From Profundicola sp048268105 (GTDB taxonomy: Bacteria > Bacteroidota > Bacteroidia > Flavobacteriales > Weeksellaceae), in contig JBLWWH010000013.1 of the NCBI GenBank assembly GCA_048268105.1, positions 1 through 64,000 on the forward strand: DNA of 64,000 bases. The letters run 5' to 3'. The position numbers were made by a program, and so were the translations under genes. The notes beneath the pieces were generated by a model. It made no database searches. It was not told the DNA's origin and saw nothing but the letters and a program-made list of their open reading frames with translations. This document shows, piece by piece, positions 16,700 to 23,758 of this stretch; positions within the stretch are counted from its first letter, which is position 1; each line of letters starts with the position of its first letter.

Positions 16700-17539
16700 A
16701 TGAAAAAAATCCATATTCTATCAATATTAATTTTAGTGTTTTCTTGCACAAATAATAAGACTGACTCTGACAAAAATCAGAATATTGAAATTGAACGCGA
16801 AATTGTTATCACAGAGTTTCAAACCTTTATCGACTCGACAGATGTCACAGGTTCAATTCTAATCTACGACTTAAAAGATGATAAGTACTATTCAAACAAT
16901 TTTAATTGGGCGAAAAAAGGGTGTTTACCAGCTTCCACTTTCAAAATACCAAATTCAATTATAGCCTTAGAAATCGGAGTAGTCGAAAACGACAGTACAC
17001 TTTTTAAATGGAATGGAGATGAAAGAAGACTAAAGGTTTGGGAGCAAGATATGACTCTTAAAGAAGCTTTTCATTATTCCTGTGTGCCTTGTTATCAAGA
17101 AGTAGCAAGAAAAATTGGTGTTAGACGGATGAATGAATATTTGGACAAACTTGACTATGGGAAAATGGAAGTTGATACAACAAATATTGATATGTTTTGG
17201 CTTGAAGGTGAGTCTCAAATTAATCAATATCAACAAATAGAGTTTTTGAAGAGATTTTATAATTCTGAATTGCCAATATCGAAACGCACAGTAACTATAA
17301 TGAAAAAAATGATAGTTATAGAAGAAAACGAAAATTATAAACTCAGCGGAAAAACAGGTTGGTCAATAAGAAATGGAAATAACAACGGTTGGTTTGTTGG
17401 ATTTGTGGAAACAAACGGAAACACATATTTCTTAGCAACAAATGTTGAACCGAACCAAAATTTCAATATGGATTTGTTTCCAATGATTAGAAAAGAGCTG
17501 ACTTTCAAAGCTTTGAAGCAATTGAATATAATTAAATAA
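16700..17539 (+). CDS. Cassette 6: class D (OXA-type) beta-lactamase, lipoprotein
   Basis: 279 residues. The signal ends in the lipobox VFSC (Cys16), so the enzyme should be membrane-anchored in the periplasm. Class D motifs are all in place: STFK (Ser79, Lys82, the nucleophile and the lysine that is carbamylated in this class), SCV (127-129, SxV), FWLEG (166-170, with the conserved Trp) and KTG (218-220) followed by a GWFVGFVE strand. The YGN motif reads YGK. Spacing and length fit OXA enzymes. It should hydrolyse beta-lactams, but spectrum and activity cannot be told. The alternative, a BlaR-type sensor domain, is less likely because no transducer part is attached. It is the sole gene of its cassette. 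Confidence 0.93.
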   Translation: MKKIHILSILILVFSCTNNKTDSDKNQNIEIEREIVITEFQTFIDSTDVTGSILIYDLKDDKYYSNNFNWAKKGCLPASTFKIPNSIIALEIGVVENDSTLFKWNGDERRLKVWEQDMTLKEAFHYSCVPCYQEVARKIGVRRMNEYLDKLDYGKMEVDTTNIDMFWLEGESQINQYQQIEFLKRFYNSELPISKRTVTIMKKMIVIEENENYKLSGKTGWSIRNGNNNGWFVGFVETNGNTYFLATNVEPNQNFNMDLFPMIRKELTFKALKQLNIIK

Positions 17540-17542
17540 AGG

Positions 17543-17673
17543 TGCTAACAATGTATATAAAAAATAGGCGAAACAGTAGTAAAACCAATGCTTTTGGCTC
17601 GTTTCAAACTTTGTGCTTATCCGAAAGTTTAGTGCATCGAAATCGCCTACTTTTCATATACTAAACGTTAGCG
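17543..17673 (+). other. attC site of cassette 6
   Basis: R'' TGCTAAC (17543-17549, extended GGTGCTAAC from 17541) matches GTTAGCACC at 16681; R' GTTAGCG at 17667-17673. Inner arms GTATATAAAAAATAGGCGA and TCGCCTACTTTTCATATAC. 131 bp; loop motif GTGCTTATCC at 17622-17631. R'' begins four bases after the stop codon. Confidence 0.92.
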
Positions 17674-17713
17674 GTAATTTTACCGAGCCAATCGTGTATA
17701 AAGGAACACTAAC

Positions 17714-17733
17714 GAATAAATAAATAAATAAAT
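17714..17733. repeat. ATAA tetranucleotide repeat
   Basis: About five tandem AATA/ATAA units in the 180-base leader of cassette 7, upstream of the lipoprotein gene. Possible length-variable tract; no effect on coding. Confidence 0.5.
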
Positions 17734-17847
17734 GAAAATAATTAGACGACATTGGTATAATATTTGAAATTCTCTTGCAACAGCAGTTTAACAAAATAGC
17801 GACCCCGAAAAGTTTTACGAGTAGGATAATATAAATTTTTAAAAAAA

Positions 17848-18429
17848 ATGAAAAAGCAGATTTTAATCATTACATCATTATCAGTAGGATTAATACTAAG
17901 CTCTTGTAATCAACAAACAAAACAAGAGGAAAAAGAAGAAACTAAAACTGAAACAACAGCATCTTCGCCAAATGAAATCGCCAACCAATCACTAACCGAC
18001 AAACAAGGGAACAAACTTGATATGGTTTTTGATAATGCAAAAGATGTTGTAACTATTTCATTTAATGGTGAATCATCAGAACTTGCAAGTCAAAAACCTG
18101 CATCAGGAATTTGGTACAAAAACGACCATTACGAATTAAGTGGAAAAGGGAACGACATCCAACTCTTGAAAGATGACAAAGTAATTTTTGAACATCAAGA
18201 CGATAAAGTCGAAATAGTTGCGAAGAATGACAAAGGAGATGTATTGAATTTGACGTTCAATAACACGGAAGGAACTGTAAAAGCGTATCTTAACGGAGGG
18301 GAACAAATTGATCTTGTAGAACAAAAATCTGCTTCGGGTATTTGGTATAAAAATGAGACCTATGAACTTTCAGGGAAAGGCGACAAATACCAACTAAAAA
18401 AGAGCGGAAAAACAGTATTTGAAAATTAA
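17848..18429 (+). CDS. Cassette 7: lipoprotein with two MliC-like domains
   Basis: 193 residues with an SPII signal (lipobox LSSC, Cys20) and a charged linker rich in E, K and T. Two homologous modules follow, about 46-118 and 119-193. Each has a TF/VFDN strand, an ASGIWYKN turn, and a YELSGKG segment before a final strand. This matches the MliC/PliC fold (SG-x-x-Y...GKG), membrane-bound inhibitors of C-type lysozyme whose conserved Ser and Lys enter the lysozyme active site. Tandem duplication in one protein is uncommon. The likely role is protecting peptidoglycan from eukaryotic lysozyme, by family. Confidence 0.8.
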   Translation: MKKQILIITSLSVGLILSSCNQQTKQEEKEETKTETTASSPNEIANQSLTDKQGNKLDMVFDNAKDVVTISFNGESSELASQKPASGIWYKNDHYELSGKGNDIQLLKDDKVIFEHQDDKVEIVAKNDKGDVLNLTFNNTEGTVKAYLNGGEQIDLVEQKSASGIWYKNETYELSGKGDKYQLKKSGKTVFEN

Positions 18430-18435
18430 AACTAC

Positions 18436-18631
18436 CGCTAACAAGGTATTGCCAAAAGCGGGGCTGAATGTTCAATACTCAACTTTTGTACTACAATTCC
18501 GCAAAAACCATTTTTTATTTGCTTCGAAAAATGTAAATTAGCAAAAAAAAAATGGTTTTGCTAACTGCGGTGCTGAACTCAACATTTGTTCCTTGATTTC
18601 CCCGCCTTCGGCAATACCTGAACCGTTGGGC
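18436..18631 (+). other. attC site of cassette 7 (long form)
   Basis: R'' CGCTAAC (18436-18442) matches GTTAGCG at 17667; R' GTTGGGC at 18625-18631. Inner arms GGTATTGCCAAAAGCGGGG and CCCCGCCTTCGGCAATACC pair well. 196 bp. The loop has a second hairpin, GCAAAAACCATTTTTT against AAAAAATGGTTTTGC. Confidence 0.88.
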
Positions 18632-18649
18632 ATAATTTGAAAAAACAGA

Positions 18650-19501
18650 ATGGCAAAACCAAAAGCGAAAACATTACAACAGAGATTAGGCTTTTTTGAC
18701 GATGACTTAAAAAAACCTGAACACGATGATATTATCAAATGGACTGATAATAATATGGAATCCATTTTGTTTAAATTGTACAACCTTGAAAATTGGAGTG
18801 ATAAAGCAAAAAGTGATTTAATTGAAAAAGTTGAAAATATTATTTCAAAGGACTTATCAAACGAAAAAGATTCGTTGAAAAAATTAAAATCTGAATTTAA
18901 CAGACTATCTAAATCATTAAAAGAGGATAAAGAAGATTTAGTAAAAGAGCCAGATAATAGTTGGAAAAAAGACCGAATTGATAGACAAGAAAAGGAATAC
19001 AAAGAACAGAAAACCAAAATTGAAAAATCGGAACAGAAAATAATCTATTTAGAGACTTTTAAAGGTTTAGGAAGTGATTTACCGAAAAGAAATAAACCAA
19101 GAATTACGGAAAGAACTTGGGAATATACTGTGACAAATCAAAGTCACAATCGAAATACTGGATATAAATCTGCAAAGAACATAATTGGATTTGTAGATAT
19201 GAAAGTTAATTTCATTTTCAACAAATTAACGGTAACAGGAATTGACTTTGAGGAAGAAAAAGTTACTGGAAAAATTGAGTGGACACAGACTGAAAAGCGT
19301 TATCCTTATTCGAACGAATTATTAAATCATAACGTATTCATAGAAGTTAAAACACAAATAACAACATTAGGAGAATTGTTTAGACAATTAAATACTTATA
19401 AAGAATATTTACAAGGTGATTTTTTAGTTGTTTGTCCTGACGACACGGAAAAAGAGACGATTGAAAATCAAGGTTTCCGATTTATAAAGTACGAAAAATA
19501 A
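18650..19501 (+). CDS. Cassette 8: coiled-coil protein with PD-(D/E)XK-like C-terminus
   Basis: 283 residues. Residues 60-145 are a long, highly charged coiled coil. The C-terminal 120 residues have NIIGFVDMKVNF (Asp in a strand) and later VFIEVKTQ (E-x-K), then a TLGELFRQLNTYKEYL helix and an LVVCPDD strand. This order of D...ExK followed by a Q-containing helix is typical of PD-(D/E)XK nuclease folds and their relatives. Nuclease activity is inferred from these motifs only. It could belong to a defence or repair protein; no partner gene is in the cassette. Confidence 0.75.
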   Translation: MAKPKAKTLQQRLGFFDDDLKKPEHDDIIKWTDNNMESILFKLYNLENWSDKAKSDLIEKVENIISKDLSNEKDSLKKLKSEFNRLSKSLKEDKEDLVKEPDNSWKKDRIDRQEKEYKEQKTKIEKSEQKIIYLETFKGLGSDLPKRNKPRITERTWEYTVTNQSHNRNTGYKSAKNIIGFVDMKVNFIFNKLTVTGIDFEEEKVTGKIEWTQTEKRYPYSNELLNHNVFIEVKTQITTLGELFRQLNTYKEYLQGDFLVVCPDDTEKETIENQGFRFIKYEK

Positions 19502-19509
19502 AAAACTAT

Positions 19510-19533
19510 GCCCAACACCGGTAACCGTTGAAC
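19510..19533 (+). other. Truncated attC of cassette 8
   Basis: R'' GCCCAAC (19510-19516, extended TGCCCAAC from 19509) matches GTTGGGCA at 18625. Only 10 bases later comes GTTGAAC (19527-19533), which looks like an R' box. The whole central part and most of both arms are missing, so this site is a remnant and marks the right end of the array. Confidence 0.65.
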
Positions 19534-19763
19534 AACCCCATAAAAACATAAAAACCGACCTATTTTAAGGCGATTTAAGGCTAGCTTCTAGGATATTCAG
19601 CTAAATATCAGTCAAAAATAGCTGTGTTCAAATGTCTTCTTTTTGCGTTTGTTAAGATGTTTTTAGCTAAAGCTCAAAGTGTCATGGATTGTTCATGCTC
19701 GCATATTCTCGTTCATAGGTTTTTATTATTTAATTTAGGATACTTTTAAAACTTAGACTATTT
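19534..19763. other. Gap right of the cassette array
   Basis: AT-rich sequence without a recognised gene, attC site or repeat, ahead of the terminator of the following minus-strand gene. Confidence 0.5.
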
Positions 19764-19800
19764 CAAAAAAAAATAGCATCAACTCAATGTCGATGCTATC
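19764..19800 (-). terminator. Terminator of the CCG Fe-S protein gene
   Basis: Stem ATAGCATC (19773-19780) with GATGCTAT (19792-19799); plus-strand A-run 19765-19773 gives a U-tract on the minus strand. Confidence 0.75.
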
Positions 19801-19827
19801 TAATTATTTAATTTTAAAAGGTATTCT

Positions 19828-20616
19828 TTACAAGTCTTCTGCCTCAGCTATTAATTCAGCAAAGTCTCTTACCATAACGTCACCATCGCGGTTAACTCCT
19901 TTAACACCATCGGTCATCATCGTCATACAGAATGGGCATCCTGTTGCAATAACTTCAGCTTTGGTTTCAACAGCTTCTTCCGTACGCTCGATATTAATAT
20001 CTTTATTTCCTGCTTCAGGTTCCTTAAACATCTGAGCACCACCAGCACCACAACATAAGCCTTTAGATTTACAACGCTTCATTTCCACCAATTCAGCGTC
20101 AAGTTTTTGAATTAAATCTCTAGGTGCCTCATAAACATCATTACCTCGTCCTAAATAACATGGATCGTGGAACGTAATTTTTCTTCCTTTAAAAGTTTTA
20201 CCTTCTATAGTTAACCTACCTGCATCGATTAATTTTTGTAAATACTGAGAGTGGTGTTGAACATTATAAAAACCTCCCAAACCAGGATATTCATTTTTTA
20301 ACGTATTAAAGCAATGTGGACAAGTGGTAACAATATCTTCAATCTGATAACCATTTAAAACTTCTATATTCATCATGGCCGACATTTGAAAAGCAAACTC
20401 ATTACCAGCACGTTTCGCAGGATCACCCGTGCAGCTTTCTTCTGTACCCAAAACGGCAAACTCAACACCAACTTTGTTTAAAATCTTTACAAAAGCACGT
20501 GTAATCTTTTTTGCTCTATCATCAAAGCTTCCGGCACAACCAACCCAAAAAAGAACTTCAGGTTTTTTGCCTTCTGCCATAAATTGGGCCATCGTCTTAA
20601 CTTGTATATTGCTCAT
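19828..20616 (-). CDS. CCG-domain (Fe-S) binding protein, HdrB/LldE-like
   Basis: 262 residues with two cysteine-rich CCG modules: C27, C62 (SCTGDP), C99-x-x-C102, then C153, C188-C189-G and C227-x-x-C230. These modules bind Fe-S clusters in heterodisulfide reductase subunit B and lactate/glycolate oxidase relatives. It is probably cytosolic, an electron-transfer subunit. The usual Bacteroidota partner, a larger Fe-S protein with ferredoxin domains, is not next to it here; the upstream gene runs the other way. Start at 20616, with an ATG giving MSNIQVKTMA. The donor and acceptor are unknown. Confidence 0.9.
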   Translation of the reverse strand: MSNIQVKTMAQFMAEGKKPEVLFWVGCAGSFDDRAKKITRAFVKILNKVGVEFAVLGTEESCTGDPAKRAGNEFAFQMSAMMNIEVLNGYQIEDIVTTCPHCFNTLKNEYPGLGGFYNVQHHSQYLQKLIDAGRLTIEGKTFKGRKITFHDPCYLGRGNDVYEAPRDLIQKLDAELVEMKRCKSKGLCCGAGGAQMFKEPEAGNKDINIERTEEAVETKAEVIATGCPFCMTMMTDGVKGVNRDGDVMVRDFAELIAEAEDL

Positions 20617-20941
20617 AGTCTTTTTATATTAATTATTCTTGAACTCAATCGACCAACAAAGGATTCTATCTTAAATAAAAGGTTTTGAATTCAATTTCAA
20701 AAATAAACAATTTATTTTGGTTATTCCACTCAAATCAATTTAAATAAACCCGGAACAGACTTTTTAAAATTTTAAATCTTTCAATTTCATTATGCCATTG
20801 ATTTAATATTACATTAATCTTAGTTTAATAAGTTTATCAACTTTTTGTTGAAAATTCACTAAGTAAGTATCTAAATTTATGTAGTGAAAGAAATGTTAAA
20901 TCAATATATTTGGTAATTCATTAAAAAAACAAAACAAAATC
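20617..20941. other. Divergent promoter region, 19.8 kb gene and pyrophosphatase
   Basis: 325 bases between divergent genes. It is AT-rich, and no consensus TAnnTTTG box at good spacing or other motif was found. Confidence 0.4.
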
Positions 20942-23644
20942 ATGAGTGAATTTATACTGTATATACCAGCGATTCTAGCGATCATTGGATTGGTTTTCAT
21001 GGCCACTAAAATGTCATGGGTTAAGAAACAAAATCCTGGTAGTGATAAAATGCAAACTATATCTAAGAGTATCAAAGAGGGAGCATTAGCCTTTCTAACT
21101 GCCGAATATCGACTACTTGTCATTTTCGCTTTATTAGCATCCATAGCCTTGTTTGTGATTTCTTGGATAGTTCCTTCAACACATTGGATTATTGTTGTAG
21201 CCTTTATTGTCGGTGCCATTTTTTCGGCATTAGCTGGAAATATTGGAATGCGCATTGCCACCGATGCCAATACAAGAACTGCCGAGGCTGCTAAAACGAG
21301 TTTACCCAAAGCACTACAAGTATCATTTGGAGGTGGAACTGTTATGGGATTAGGTGTAGCAGGTTTAGCCGTATTAGGCTTAAGCTTATTTTTTCTTCTT
21401 TTCCTTAAAATGTTTATCACACCTGATGGTAATTTTTACGATGAAATGACCATGGCGCTGGAAGCCCTTGCTGGATTTTCTTTAGGTGCTGAATCCATTG
21501 CTTTATTTGCAAGAGTAGGAGGTGGTATTTATACCAAAGCGGCTGACGTTGGGGCAGATTTAGTAGGAAAAGTTGAAGCAGGTATTCCAGAAGATGATCC
21601 GAGAAATCCAGCCACTATTGCAGATAATGTAGGGGATAATGTTGGAGACGTGGCAGGAATGGGGGCAGATTTATTTGGTTCCTATGTAGCGACAGTCTTA
21701 GCTTCTATGGTGTTAGGTAATTACATCATTCGAGATATGTCTTTGAATACTCAATTCACTGATGATTTTAATGGGCTAGGTCCTATTTTATTACCTCTTG
21801 TAATGGCAGGTGTAGGAATTATTGCTTCTATTATTGGTACATTCTTAGTTGGAATTAAAAACAACGATGCGAAAGAAGCTCAAGTACAAAAAGCTCTTGA
21901 CATTGGGAACTGGACAGCTATTGCAATTACTTGGGTAACGAGCTTTTTCTTAATCAAATGGATGTTACCAGACGTAATTGATATGAATTTCTTTGGGGAA
22001 GAAACGAAAGCAATTCCATCCATACATGTATTCTATGCGGCAACTATTGGTTTGGCTGTAGGAGCATTAATTTCTTGGGTAACTGCTTATTATACTAGTT
22101 TGGGCAAAAAACCTGTAATGGATATTGTTAGAAATAGTTCGACTGGTGCAGCAACCAACATTATTGCAGGTTTAGCCGTGGGAATGAAATCGACTTTTGC
22201 ATCGGTATTATTATTTGCTGCTGCCATCTATGGATCTTATGAACTAGCCGGATTCTATGGAGTTGCTTTGGCTGCTTCGGCAATGATGGCTACAACAGCT
22301 ATGCAGTTAGCCATCGATGCATTTGGACCTATTGCAGATAATGCAGGTGGAATAGCAGAAATGAGCAATTTAGAAGATCAAGTTAGAGAACGAACAGATA
22401 TTTTAGATTCGGTAGGAAATACAACAGCAGCCGTAGGAAAAGGATTTGCTATTGCATCTGCAGCCTTAACAGCACTTGCCTTATTTGCAGCTTATGTAAC
22501 CTTTACTGGTATTGACGGGATTAATATATTCAAGGCTGATGTATTGGCGATGCTTTTCGTGGGTGGAATGATTCCTGTAATCTTTTCTGCCTTGGCCATG
22601 CAATCCGTTGGTAAGGCAGCCATGCAAATGGTCCATGAGGTAAGAAGACAGTTCAAAGAAATTCCTGGTATCATGGAAGGAACGGGAAAACCAGATTATG
22701 CTAAATGCGTTGAAATTTCAACACAAGCCGCATTAAAAGAAATGATTTTACCTGGTTTAATTACGATCATATTTCCCGTATTTATTGGGTTAATTTTCGG
22801 GGCAGAACCACTTGGAGGTTATATGGCCGGAGTCTGTGTATCGGGTGTAATGTGGGCAATTTTCCAAAATAATGCAGGTGGCGCATGGGACAATGCTAAA
22901 AAATCTTTTGAAGCAGGTGTAGAAATAGACGGTGTTATGACTTATAAAGGCTCAGATGCACACAAAGCTGCAGTGACGGGAGACACAGTTGGAGATCCAT
23001 TTAAAGATACCTCTGGACCTTCTATGAATATTTTAATTAAATTAACTTGCTTGGTCGGATTAGTGATAGCGCCTATTCTAGGTGGACATCATTTATCGGA
23101 TGATTCCAGTCAAACGAATATAGCGGTAGAGACACAATTAGATGAAGACGGGAATTACATTTATGATACAGGCAAGGAAACTACCATTGAATTACCGACA
23201 GGTGATAAGTTAAGTTTCGGAGAAAATTCAACAGAAAATAAATTATTTAAAAGATTCTTAGATGATAATTTTGATCCAGAAACGCCTAGTAACTTTGATA
23301 AATGGTTGACTTTAGATCGAACAAACTTCAAGAAAGGGAGTGCAGAATTAACCGAAGAATCCATCGAGCAATTAAAAAATATTTCTGTATTAATGAATAC
23401 TTTTTATTATTCTCAAATTAAGTTTGGAGGATATACAGATGACACTGGTTCTGAACAACATAACTTAGAATTATCTCAAGCTAGGGCAGAGTCAGTGATT
23501 AAGGAATTAATAAAATTTGGCGTTGATGAAGAGCGAGTACATGCAGAAGGATTTGGTTCAAAACATCCTATATGCCCTGAAAATAATACAGAAGTCTGTA
23601 GAGCACAGAATAGAAGAGTAGATTTATTATTACTTAAGAAATAG
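20942..23644 (+). CDS. hppA: Membrane-bound ion-pumping pyrophosphatase fused to an OmpA domain
   Basis: 900 residues. Residues 1-700 are a multi-span membrane pyrophosphatase that couples PPi hydrolysis to H+ or Na+ export: DVGADLVGK (202-210), DDPRNPATIADNVGDNVGD (218-236) and the GNTTAAVGKG stretch (492-501). Ala at position 496, where K+-independent enzymes have Lys, points to the K+-dependent class; the pumped ion is not decided. Residues about 784-900 form an OmpA-like peptidoglycan-binding domain (FKKGSAELTEESIEQL, GYTDDTGSEQHNLELSQARA, RRVDLLLLKK). Membrane pyrophosphatases end on the periplasmic side, so the domain could anchor the pump to peptidoglycan. Such an extension is not part of the usual 650-800-residue enzyme. 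Single gene with a strong terminator. Confidence 0.95.
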   Translation: MSEFILYIPAILAIIGLVFMATKMSWVKKQNPGSDKMQTISKSIKEGALAFLTAEYRLLVIFALLASIALFVISWIVPSTHWIIVVAFIVGAIFSALAGNIGMRIATDANTRTAEAAKTSLPKALQVSFGGGTVMGLGVAGLAVLGLSLFFLLFLKMFITPDGNFYDEMTMALEALAGFSLGAESIALFARVGGGIYTKAADVGADLVGKVEAGIPEDDPRNPATIADNVGDNVGDVAGMGADLFGSYVATVLASMVLGNYIIRDMSLNTQFTDDFNGLGPILLPLVMAGVGIIASIIGTFLVGIKNNDAKEAQVQKALDIGNWTAIAITWVTSFFLIKWMLPDVIDMNFFGEETKAIPSIHVFYAATIGLAVGALISWVTAYYTSLGKKPVMDIVRNSSTGAATNIIAGLAVGMKSTFASVLLFAAAIYGSYELAGFYGVALAASAMMATTAMQLAIDAFGPIADNAGGIAEMSNLEDQVRERTDILDSVGNTTAAVGKGFAIASAALTALALFAAYVTFTGIDGINIFKADVLAMLFVGGMIPVIFSALAMQSVGKAAMQMVHEVRRQFKEIPGIMEGTGKPDYAKCVEISTQAALKEMILPGLITIIFPVFIGLIFGAEPLGGYMAGVCVSGVMWAIFQNNAGGAWDNAKKSFEAGVEIDGVMTYKGSDAHKAAVTGDTVGDPFKDTSGPSMNILIKLTCLVGLVIAPILGGHHLSDDSSQTNIAVETQLDEDGNYIYDTGKETTIELPTGDKLSFGENSTENKLFKRFLDDNFDPETPSNFDKWLTLDRTNFKKGSAELTEESIEQLKNISVLMNTFYYSQIKFGGYTDDTGSEQHNLELSQARAESVIKELIKFGVDEERVHAEGFGSKHPICPENNTEVCRAQNRRVDLLLLKK

Positions 23645-23667
23645 AGAATAGAAGTTAATTAAAAATG

Positions 23668-23695
23668 AAAAAGTCGGCCATTTGCCGACTTTTTG
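23668..23695 (+). terminator. Terminator of hppA
   Basis: Stem AAAAAGTCGGC (23668-23678) with GCCGACTTTTT (23684-23694), ending in a T-run, 24 bases past the stop codon. Confidence 0.9.
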
Positions 23696-23758
23696 GTTGT
23701 CTATTTCTAGGAAGTCAAATGAGATTTGATTTATGATGTTATGAATTTAGTTTCCATA

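Larger units (their letters stand above)
10981..19533 (+). mobile_element. Integron gene-cassette array of eight cassettes, no integrase (CALIN)
   Basis: Eight units lie head to tail, all genes on the plus strand. Each begins at a G/TT core box and ends in an attC site whose R'' box is the reverse complement of that same cassette's opening box, the layout produced by integron integrases. Cassettes (G/TT to G): 10982-11920, 11921-12962, 12963-13656, 13657-15362, 15363-16681, 16682-17667, 17668-18625, 18626-19527. Paired boxes: GTTGTGCA/TGCACAAC, GTTATAG/CTATAAC, GTTACCCA/TGGGTAAC, GTTGCCAG/CTGGCAAC, GTTATGTGGC/GCCACATAAC, GTTAGCACC/GGTGCTAAC, GTTAGCGG/CCGCTAAC, GTTGGGCA/TGCCCAAC. No tyrosine integrase lies in the window, so the array is either immobile without help or served from elsewhere. 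Confidence 0.93.

Noticed and set aside
18538..19017. Minus-strand 159-codon frame
   Set aside because: Serine/phenylalanine-rich antisense of the coiled-coil gene; shadow.
10981..19533. Array read as several IS elements or transposons bounded by terminal inverted repeats
   Set aside because: The boxes differ in every unit, no transposase is present, and the 3' end of each unit has the longer attC structure while the 5' end has only the 7-10 base box.
10981..19533. Repeated GTTAnnn/nnnTAAC words considered as a CRISPR array
   Set aside because: Spacing is 0.7-1.7 kb with genes between and repeats are not identical; no cas genes.
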